Part shown: positions 7,853-14,574 of the stretch, piece by piece
How positions within the stretch are numbered: position 1 is the first letter of the stretch
Layout of the letters: the number at the start of each line of letters is the position of its first letter
Source: Alphaproteobacteria bacterium
Lineage (GTDB): Bacteria; Pseudomonadota; Alphaproteobacteria; Rs-D84
Length of the DNA stretch: 22,507 bases
Assembly: GCA_017383325.1 (NCBI GenBank)
Contig: JAFNYG010000025.1
Coordinates: 1 to 22,507 of the forward strand
Reading direction: 5' to 3'
Notes under the pieces: model-generated
The model's database searches: none
Seen by the model: only the letters and a program-made list of their open reading frames with translations
Told to the model about the DNA's origin: nothing
Program-made: the position numbers and the translations under genes

Positions 7853-8896
7853 ATGAGAATATGGATTGCAACAGGCGGAACCGGCGGACATGTATATCCA
7901 GCGCTGAGTGTGGCAGAATGCATGGCAGAACGCGGACACAAGGTAACCATATCATGTGACGGACGGGTGCGCGATATGGTACGCCGTGGCGCACCCGCGG
8001 GGGCGCACATCGTTCATGTTTGGGCATCTGGCGTTGGTGCAAAAAGTCGCATGAAGCAGTTTTGGGCACTGAGTAAAATCGCCATATCTGCATTTGCATT
8101 AACAATGCGTTTTTCAATATTTCGCCCAGAACGCGTCGTGGCGTTTGGCGGGTATGCATCTGTGCCGGCTGTTTTTGCAGCACATGTTTGGCATATACCA
8201 ACATTTTTGCATGAACAAAATGCCGCCATTGGACGCGCAAACAAGTTTACTATGCGATGGGTTCGGACATTAATGACCAGCTTTCCAAATGTGACTGGAA
8301 TACCAAATACAAAAACCCGGGTGGTGTATACAGGATTGCCTGTGCGCAGCGATTTTATTAACGCAGCAGGTGCACCATTGCCAGGGGCATCGAATTTATT
8401 GGTGACGGGCGGTTCACTGGGGGCACAGATACTGGATGATGTTGTTCCGGCAGCTGTTGCGATGATGAAAAACAAAAAGATATTTGTCACACACCAAACA
8501 AGACCCGAAAATGTTGAAAAACTGCAAAAGTTTTATGCAAACAATAAAATACGAGCAAATGTGCTGTCTTTTATTCACGACATGGCGGGCGCAATCACAG
8601 GCTCGGACCTGGTAATCGGACGCAGTGGGGCCAGCACAGTTATAGAATTACAGACAATCGGGCGGCCGGCAATTTTTGTCCCACTGAATATAAATCCAGA
8701 CCAGGCAGCAAACGCGGCATCATTCGCCAAGACAGGTGGCGGGTACGCAATAGAACAGGCAAAATTCACACCACGATGGCTGGCGGCAACATTGACCGAA
8801 TTGTTCGACAATCAATCACGACTGGAAAAAATGGCATCTAAATCACGCATTGAAAATAACGCAGTGCAGTTAATATGTGACGAAGTGACAAAATAA
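7853..8896 (+). CDS. murG: MurG, lipid II-forming N-acetylglucosaminyltransferase
   Basis: MurG adds GlcNAc from UDP-GlcNAc to lipid I on the cytoplasmic side of the inner membrane, giving lipid II. The 347-aa GT-B protein shows the glycine-rich N-terminal loop ATGGTGGHVYPA (residues 6-17), FGGYASVPA, HEQNAAIGRANK, the second glycine loop TGGSLGAQ, and the C-terminal UDP-GlcNAc site including GRSGASTVIEL and the DQAANA segment. The ATG at 7853 has AGGAG six bases upstream. It is last in the mraY-ftsW-murG group; murC, its usual downstream neighbour, is missing, and a new promoter follows within 40 bp. Confidence 0.96.
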   Translation: MRIWIATGGTGGHVYPALSVAECMAERGHKVTISCDGRVRDMVRRGAPAGAHIVHVWASGVGAKSRMKQFWALSKIAISAFALTMRFSIFRPERVVAFGGYASVPAVFAAHVWHIPTFLHEQNAAIGRANKFTMRWVRTLMTSFPNVTGIPNTKTRVVYTGLPVRSDFINAAGAPLPGASNLLVTGGSLGAQILDDVVPAAVAMMKNKKIFVTHQTRPENVEKLQKFYANNKIRANVLSFIHDMAGAITGSDLVIGRSGASTVIELQTIGRPAIFVPLNINPDQAANAASFAKTGGGYAIEQAKFTPRWLAATLTELFDNQSRLEKMASKSRIENNAVQLICDEVTK

Positions 8897-8934
8897 AGGA
8901 ATGCGTATTTTGTTTAAAGAATTCACAAAAAAAA

Positions 8935-8964
8935 CTTGCACTACAAATAATTAAAATGTATAAT
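8935..8964 (+). promoter_or_regulatory. promoter of the marR-tolC-MFP-RND operon
   Basis: CTTGCA begins at 8935; taken as TTGCAC (8936-8941) it lies exactly 17 bp before a perfect TATAAT at 8959-8964. The start of transcription should be near 8971, giving a leader of about 48 bases with CAGGGGG just before the marR ATG at 9019. Confidence 0.75.
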
Positions 8965-8968
8965 TATT
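8946..8968 (+). promoter_or_regulatory. palindrome over the -10 box, candidate MarR operator
   Basis: AATAATTA (8946-8953) and TAATTATT (8961-8968) form a perfect inverted repeat with a 7-bp centre, spanning the spacer and the -10 hexamer of the promoter. MarR-family dimers usually bind such near-palindromes in their own promoters and block RNA polymerase. Binding by the product of the next gene is inference; AT-rich palindromes also arise by chance. Confidence 0.5.
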
Positions 8969-9018
8969 AAGTTTTTTAACGATTCTTAAAACCATACCTA
9001 TTATATCAGGGGGCGACT

Positions 9019-9468
9019 ATGGCGCGCAAGGAATTTGTTCGTTTAATGGAAGAAAACATTTGGACACTGGATAAAATCGCAGATAAACTGCGCCTGGACC
9101 GCGCAGAAACAACGGGATACCCACGTCAAATGATGTCTATATTGGTGCGCCTGCATAATGGCGGACGGGCAAAATTGAAAGACATTGCACGTCGCGAACA
9201 TGTTTCTGCACCGAATTTGTGCGCAGCATTCAGAAAGCTGGAGGCAGACGGTTTGGTCATTCGCACAATTGACGAAAACGATCGACGAAACACATGGTAC
9301 TGTGTATCAGATGCCGGCGCAGAATTGGCAGTCGTGGCAATGGACCTGTTTCGCGCAGGTGTGGAAAAGGTTTTTTCAAACATTTCCCGTGAAGATGAAA
9401 TTAAACTGACCGAAGCATTACGCACTATGCAAAACATTCTAAAAAAGGTGGAACTGAGCAATGAGTAA
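9019..9468 (+). CDS. MarR family transcriptional regulator
   Basis: A 149-aa winged helix-turn-helix regulator. The DNA-binding region covers about residues 35-105: a helix with ILVRLHNGG, the HTH KLKDIARREHVSAPNLCAAFRKL, and the wing with DENDRRNTWY, whose Asp-x-Arg pattern is typical of MarR wings, followed by VSDAGAEL. The flanking N- and C-terminal helices would form the dimer interface and the ligand pocket. It is the first gene of an export operon, overlapping the tolC-like gene by 8 bp, so it most likely represses the operon until a toxic or signalling compound binds. The ATG has CAGGGGG five bases upstream. The palindrome over its promoter is the likely target. Confidence 0.9.
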   Translation: MARKEFVRLMEENIWTLDKIADKLRLDRAETTGYPRQMMSILVRLHNGGRAKLKDIARREHVSAPNLCAAFRKLEADGLVIRTIDENDRRNTWYCVSDAGAELAVVAMDLFRAGVEKVFSNISREDEIKLTEALRTMQNILKKVELSNE

Positions 9469-10792
9469 GATAAATAAAATATCGATGGTTGCATTTTTAT
9501 GCGCCGGTGTTTGTTTTTCACCGGCATATTCTTTGGACTTGTCATTAAGTGATGCGATAAGCAAAATTGAAAAAGAGTCGCATGATTTAAAAAAGGCAAA
9601 CGCCAACCTGAAAAAGGCCGAGGCGTCACTGGACGCAGCAAATGCAAATCGATGGTTTTCAATCGAAGGCACGGCGTCGTATATGAATTTGGTTAATGTC
9701 GAAAACCCTTCGAAATCAATGGGCATAGAATTACCACCAGCAATGGGGGGGCTGATTTCTGAATCACTGAAAGATCAATCGGTATATATCGAAATTCCAG
9801 ATAATATATTTTCAGCAGGACTGACATTAACCCAACCAATTTACACATTTGGAAAAATTGGCAACGCCGTCAAATCCGTTAAATCCGCGATTAAAATGGC
9901 AGAATCTTCGCAGGAACTGACCCGGCGCGAAGTCAGATATGCCGCAACAGATTTATACTGGACAGCAAAAATGACAGATGAAATGGTCCGACTGAGTGAA
10001 AAGGATTTAAATAACGCGCGCACAGCGAAAAATAAGCTGACATCCGCAGGACGCGCCAATCGCAGCAATTTGTTAAAAATTGAATCTGATATCATTTCCA
10101 AGGAAGTCTATCTGGCCCAGGTAAAGTTTAACCGCGATACAGCATACAGCATGCTTAAAATAATGGCAGGCATTGATGCAGATGAAGAGCTGGTTTTAAC
10201 AGACGATTTCCCAAATGATTTTAATGCATTGAATGCGGGCGAATTAACAACTACGCCACAGTGGGAAATTCTGGATGAACAGGTCAATATGTATGAACGT
10301 CTGGCACGGTCAAAACGTGCAAACAATTATCCAACGTTGGCGGCAACTGCGTCTTATACCTATTCGGCAATGTCTGGTGATGTTGGACATATGTTTGATG
10401 CACGTGGGGGCCAGTCTGCATACTGGGGGTTGGCATTGCAAATGCCGATATTTAATGGCGGACTGAATCGCGCAAACGCCACAGTCGAAGCAATGAATGC
10501 CGAGGCAGCGCGTGAAGACCTGGCGCAATCAAAGAAAATCACAACCGAACAATACAATAACGCAATCGACAAATACGATATGTTGCGTGATAATTTGCAA
10601 GCATTAGAACAGGCGCGTGATTTGGCAGAAAAAACATATACACTGTCGCAAAATCGTTTTGCGTCGGGACAAACATCTGCGGTGGAATTGGCGGACGTGT
10701 CTGCGGGGCTGTATTCACTGGATGTGTCGGTACTGCAGATGAAATACAATATATTGATGGCGGCAGAAACAGTTAAAAAATTGGGTGAGTAA
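9461..10792 (+). CDS. TolC family outer membrane efflux protein
   Basis: A 443-aa exported protein with a signal peptide ending near residue 24 (CFSPAYS). It has the two-repeat TolC/OEP architecture: each half is a long alpha-helical hairpin plus beta strands, with the diagnostic strand motifs LTQPIYTFGKI in repeat one and LQMPIFNGGLNRA in repeat two. Trimers form an outer-membrane channel extended by a periplasmic helical tunnel. The start at 9461 overlaps marR and has AAGGTGGA about eight bases upstream. The next gene starts two bases after its stop, so it is translationally coupled to the adaptor and transporter it should serve. Confidence 0.92.
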   Translation: MSKINKISMVAFLCAGVCFSPAYSLDLSLSDAISKIEKESHDLKKANANLKKAEASLDAANANRWFSIEGTASYMNLVNVENPSKSMGIELPPAMGGLISESLKDQSVYIEIPDNIFSAGLTLTQPIYTFGKIGNAVKSVKSAIKMAESSQELTRREVRYAATDLYWTAKMTDEMVRLSEKDLNNARTAKNKLTSAGRANRSNLLKIESDIISKEVYLAQVKFNRDTAYSMLKIMAGIDADEELVLTDDFPNDFNALNAGELTTTPQWEILDEQVNMYERLARSKRANNYPTLAATASYTYSAMSGDVGHMFDARGGQSAYWGLALQMPIFNGGLNRANATVEAMNAEAAREDLAQSKKITTEQYNNAIDKYDMLRDNLQALEQARDLAEKTYTLSQNRFASGQTSAVELADVSAGLYSLDVSVLQMKYNILMAAETVKKLGE

Positions 10793-10794
10793 AA

Positions 10795-11394
10795 ATGGAC
10801 AGAATACAGGCAGCAATGGCGACAAAAAAATTTAAGAAAATCGCCTATGTATCATTGGTGGTTATACTGGTCGGATGGGTGGCGTTCCGGTTCGCAACAA
10901 TTGCATCGGAAAATGCACGCGTGGTTTTTAATGCGGCACGCATGGCAACAGATGTCGGAACACCAGTGGCAACACAGGAAATGAAACGGGTCAAAGAAAC
11001 ACTGTATGAGCCATTGGCAATCAAAAACAATCGCGCGTATGTATCGGCGGAACGCGCAAAAATGCTGCGCCCGGGGCAACGGGTTGGTAATGGAAAAATC
11101 ACAGCGGTTTCCACGACCATAGACTATGACACGGGCATGTATGCGATTCACACGTCGGGGGTTGCAGATGGTCTGCAGATGGCAGAATACACAACACGCG
11201 GGTACTTTGTGCCGCTGTATGCGATATCAAATGGTACTGTGTATGTAATCGAAGATGGAATCGCGGTTGAACGCAGTGTAAAAATTGGTCGACAGGATTC
11301 AGAAAACGCGTATATCGTATCTGGATTGGCCGATGGTGACGTCGTAATTTTGTCGTCTGTACGTGCCGGTGACAAGGTTCAAATAAAAAAATAA
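10795..11394 (+). CDS. minimal membrane fusion protein (RND periplasmic adaptor) lacking the hairpin
   Basis: Position between tolC and the RND gene and its C-terminal half identify this as an RND adaptor, but it has only 199 aa against a usual 350-400. An inner-membrane anchor spans about residues 15-37. Residues 68-125 resemble the adaptor beta-barrel (MLRPGQRVGNGKITAVSTTIDYDTG). Residues 135-199 match the membrane-proximal domain (FVPLYAI, GTVYVIEDGIAVERSVKIG, VSGLADGDVVI, AGDKVQI). The lipoyl domain and the coiled-coil hairpin that reaches TolC, normally just after the anchor, are not present; only about 30 residues lie there. The frame is intact and starts two bases after the tolC stop, so I treat it as a functional, reduced protein. 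Confidence 0.75.
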   Translation: MDRIQAAMATKKFKKIAYVSLVVILVGWVAFRFATIASENARVVFNAARMATDVGTPVATQEMKRVKETLYEPLAIKNNRAYVSAERAKMLRPGQRVGNGKITAVSTTIDYDTGMYAIHTSGVADGLQMAEYTTRGYFVPLYAISNGTVYVIEDGIAVERSVKIGRQDSENAYIVSGLADGDVVILSSVRAGDKVQIKK

Positions 11395-11418
11395 TCTGTG
11401 TGGGGAGGAATATAGGAT

Positions 11419-14400
11419 ATGTTAAAGTTTTTTGTTCGCAGACCAATTACTACTTTGATGTTCGTTCTGGTGTGGGTTGTGTTGGGAATGGTATCATTTC
11501 CAAATATGAATATTGAACGAACACCGGCGCTGGATTTCCCAATGGTGACAGCAACATTTGTGTACCCAGGGGCATCACCCGAAGAACTGGAATCACAGGT
11601 TGTTAAGCGTGCAGAAGATGCAATCAGTGAAGTATCTGAATTAAAAAAGATTACGTCATACGTTTATGAAAACAGCGCCATGGTAATGGCTGAATTTAAT
11701 CTGGGCGTTAATGTTAACGATAAATCGTCCGAAATAAAAAATAAACTGGATTCACTGGTTACAGAATTTCCTGATGATATGGAACAACCAATGGTTGAAA
11801 AGCTGAACCCACTGCAAGAATCAGTTGTCGATATCGTTATTCGTGGTGCAGACGCACGCGATGTCGAAGAATATGTCGACGATGTATTATCTGCAAAAAT
11901 TACTGGGTTGCCAGGCGTCGCAAGTGTTAATGTTTTTGGTGGACGTGAACGTGCAATTCGTATTGCGATGAATCCTGATTCTATGGCGGCGCATGGCGTG
12001 ACAATCATGGACGTAGTGTCGGCGTTGGCGTCGCACAACCTGAACGTGCCAGGCGGAAAAATAGAAACGTCTGCAAATTCATCCAATGTTCGTTTTATTG
12101 GCGAATTCGCTTCGATTGACGATATTGCAAATCTGCATTTGACGACCGTCGAAGGGGATAATTTCAAACTGTCTGATATTGCGCAAATTTCAGACGCAGC
12201 ACGCGATATCGAAAATGGCGCACGTTATAACGGCGAATCTGTGGTTATCGCATCTGTGGAAAAGGCGTCGGATGGTAATGCAATTAATATATCCAACGCA
12301 TTACGGAAACACATGCCGGAATTTCAACAGGATTTGCAAACACGTTTCCCAGGCGCAGAAATGTTAATCACAGCTGATTCATCGATTGCGGTTTCAGATG
12401 AGACGACCAGCACTATTAACGGTATTATCCTGGGGGTATTGTTTACAGTTTTGGTGCTGTTGGCGTTTACGCGCAATTGGCGTTCAACAGTTATCGCAGG
12501 CGTTGTGATTCCTGCATCGCTGGTTGCCGGGTTCTTCTTTATGGACAACAGCAATTTTACAGTTAATGCACTGACCCTGTTGGCATATTCATCTGCACTG
12601 GGGACACTGGTATCAAATGCGATTATTTTGATTGAATCGGCATTGCAAGAAATGCGCGCAGGCAAAAATCCAGAAGATGCTGCAATTGATGGGACCAAAC
12701 GTGTCGCAGTATCCGTTTTGGCGGGCGTTGGAACCAATGTTGTGGTGTTCTTGCCGTTGGCGTTTATGGGGGGTATCGTTGGACAATTTATGGTCCAGTT
12801 TGGTATGACGGTTGTTTATTTAACACTGTTGTCATTGATGTTCTCGTTCACGTTGACACCTATGATGATTGCAAAATTCTTGCGATTGACGAATAAAAAC
12901 AACAAATCTGCCAAGAAAAAGCAAAATGAGTATCCAAAACCAACCAGCACAGGTTGGATGCGGCGCTGGTTCGATTTTCAAGGCAGACACCCAGGGCGCG
13001 TTGTCTGTATGGCGATTGTTGTGTTCATTTCGTCTGCAATGCTGATGAAATTTGTTGGAAATGAATTTTCACCATCAACAGACGCAAACGAAATTACAAT
13101 TACCGCACGCGCACCAATGGGGGCAACATTTGAAAAGTCGGAATCTATTGCAATCCAAATAGAAGAACGACTGAAACAATTTGATGAGGTTGCCGCAACA
13201 ACTGTGAAAATTGGTGACCAGGGATTGCAAAACATCAATATAACTGTCGAATTGGTCGATGTGTCTGAACGTGATATTTCTGATAAAATGTTGGCACAAA
13301 AGATTCTGCCGGCGATTTCAGATATTGCAGATGCAGAAATTCAAATACGTGCAGGCGAAGCAACGTCGGCAGGGTCTTCTTCGGATTTGGTTCTGAATGT
13401 TTTTGGGCCAGATGATGAAAAACGTGAAGCGTACACAAAACAAATCATGGATACAATCAACCAAATTCCAGAAGTTCAATCGGCGGTTCGCGCACAACAG
13501 TTGCCTGCAAACGAAACCCAGTTCATTCCAAATCAGGACAAGATGAATTTCTGGGGGATTCAAAATGCATACGCAGGAACAACATTGCGTACCGCACTGT
13601 ATGGCAACGACGATTACAAGTACAAAGAAAATGGCGAAGAATATCCAATAATTCTGGAATTTGCACGACCATTTAAAAATGCAGCACTGTTCGACAACGT
13701 TTATGTTAATTCACAAAAGGGAATGGTGCCATTGTCTTCGCTGGGGACAATTAATGTTCAGCCCGCGACACCAGATATTCGCCGCGAAGATAAAAATCGT
13801 TTAACAGAAATCGATATTAACATCGGAAAATCTACGATGGGGCCGGTTCAGGCAAAAATCCAATCCGAACTGGATAAAATTGATTGGGAATATGGATATT
13901 TTGCTGAATTTGGCGGAATGTCAGAAATCCAAGGCGAAACAGTCGGCGAAATTGGACGGGCATTCTTGCTGGCAACGATTTTGACGTTTATGTTGTTGGC
14001 CGCAATTTTGAATTCTTTGGCGCACCCATTTACAATCGCAACATCAATATTAACCAGCTTTGCGGGGGTGTTTGTACTGATGTTCTTGTCAGGGGCAACA
14101 ATTAACGTCGGGGCAATGTTGGCGTTTGTTATGTTGGTTGGATTGGTGGTTAATAATAATATTTTGGTACTGGAACCAACAATCAATCGCGTTAACAGTG
14201 GCGAAGAAATGCATTCTGCGTTGTGGGCGGAACTGATGGATAAAAAGAACATGGTTCTGATGACATCAATCGCAGTTATTGCAGGTATGGTACCACAATT
14301 ATGGTCAATTGATGGTATGAAGGTCGCAATGGGCGCCGTTATGATTGGTGGTATGTTTGCCAGTTTGGTGTTTACATTTACACTGACGCCGGCGATATTC

Positions 14401-14451
14401 TTCCTGGTGGAACGTGTCCGAAAGTGGAAGCCAAAATTTAAAAGAAAATAA
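11419..14451 (+). CDS. RND family transporter (AcrB/HAE type) with altered proton-relay residues
   Basis: A 1010-aa inner-membrane transporter of the AcrB-like RND family. It starts with the standard FFVRRPITT helix and RTPALDFPMV, and each half has a membrane helix, a large periplasmic porter/docking loop and five more helices. FLPLAFMGGIVGQF and TLTPMM are typical after TM5-6. The TM4 motif, usually GxxVDDAI or GxxVDNAI, reads GTLVSNAI (S399/N400), so the proton-carrying Asp pair is missing. TM10 reads GLVVNNNI, with N912 at the AcrB Lys940 position; K942 and T949 fall near Arg971 and Thr978. Asn in TM10 is common in some subfamilies, loss of the TM4 Asp is not. The ATG has GGGGAGGAA about eight bases upstream. 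Confidence 0.92.
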   Translation: MLKFFVRRPITTLMFVLVWVVLGMVSFPNMNIERTPALDFPMVTATFVYPGASPEELESQVVKRAEDAISEVSELKKITSYVYENSAMVMAEFNLGVNVNDKSSEIKNKLDSLVTEFPDDMEQPMVEKLNPLQESVVDIVIRGADARDVEEYVDDVLSAKITGLPGVASVNVFGGRERAIRIAMNPDSMAAHGVTIMDVVSALASHNLNVPGGKIETSANSSNVRFIGEFASIDDIANLHLTTVEGDNFKLSDIAQISDAARDIENGARYNGESVVIASVEKASDGNAINISNALRKHMPEFQQDLQTRFPGAEMLITADSSIAVSDETTSTINGIILGVLFTVLVLLAFTRNWRSTVIAGVVIPASLVAGFFFMDNSNFTVNALTLLAYSSALGTLVSNAIILIESALQEMRAGKNPEDAAIDGTKRVAVSVLAGVGTNVVVFLPLAFMGGIVGQFMVQFGMTVVYLTLLSLMFSFTLTPMMIAKFLRLTNKNNKSAKKKQNEYPKPTSTGWMRRWFDFQGRHPGRVVCMAIVVFISSAMLMKFVGNEFSPSTDANEITITARAPMGATFEKSESIAIQIEERLKQFDEVAATTVKIGDQGLQNINITVELVDVSERDISDKMLAQKILPAISDIADAEIQIRAGEATSAGSSSDLVLNVFGPDDEKREAYTKQIMDTINQIPEVQSAVRAQQLPANETQFIPNQDKMNFWGIQNAYAGTTLRTALYGNDDYKYKENGEEYPIILEFARPFKNAALFDNVYVNSQKGMVPLSSLGTINVQPATPDIRREDKNRLTEIDINIGKSTMGPVQAKIQSELDKIDWEYGYFAEFGGMSEIQGETVGEIGRAFLLATILTFMLLAAILNSLAHPFTIATSILTSFAGVFVLMFLSGATINVGAMLAFVMLVGLVVNNNILVLEPTINRVNSGEEMHSALWAELMDKKNMVLMTSIAVIAGMVPQLWSIDGMKVAMGAVMIGGMFASLVFTFTLTPAIFFLVERVRKWKPKFKRK

Positions 14452-14459
14452 AAGCAAGC

Positions 14460-14496
14460 AACCGTGAAATAAAATTGTTTCACGGTTATTTTTTTA
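14460..14496 (+). terminator. intrinsic terminator of the marR-RND operon
   Basis: AACCGTGAAA (14460-14469) and TTTCACGGTT (14478-14487) form a perfect 10-bp stem with an 8-base loop, followed by ATTTTTTTA. It begins nine bases after the RND stop codon. Confidence 0.9.
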
Positions 14497-14523
14497 TCAA
14501 TGCAGGCAAATATTTATGGCAAT

Positions 14524-14560
14524 AAAAAAACTGTTTGGGATTTGTCCCAAACAGTTTTAT
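14524..14560 (-). terminator. intrinsic terminator of nusA-infB
   Basis: A perfect 14-bp stem (14527-14540 with 14545-14558, AAAACTGTTTGGGA and its complement) with a four-base loop. Read on the minus strand it comes 16 bases after the infB stop and is followed by a run of seven T. The plus-strand side also has TTTT, so it may stop leftover transcription from the RND operon too. Confidence 0.9.
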
Positions 14561-14574
14561 TTCTTGGGGTGCCG

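Noticed and set aside
9126..9662. 178-codon minus-strand open frame opposite marR and tolC
   Set aside because: It spans two real coupled genes on the other strand and shows no motif or ribosome site.
10795..11394. Short adaptor gene as a frameshifted or truncated pseudogene
   Set aside because: The frame is open from a start coupled to tolC through to a normal C-terminal adaptor end, and no lipoyl or hairpin remnant is seen in any frame nearby; an intact reduced gene fits better.
13848..14483. 211-codon minus-strand open frame opposite the RND gene
   Set aside because: Shadow of the RND 3' end; Ile/Thr/Asn-rich translation with no family features, and it would start beyond the operon terminator.
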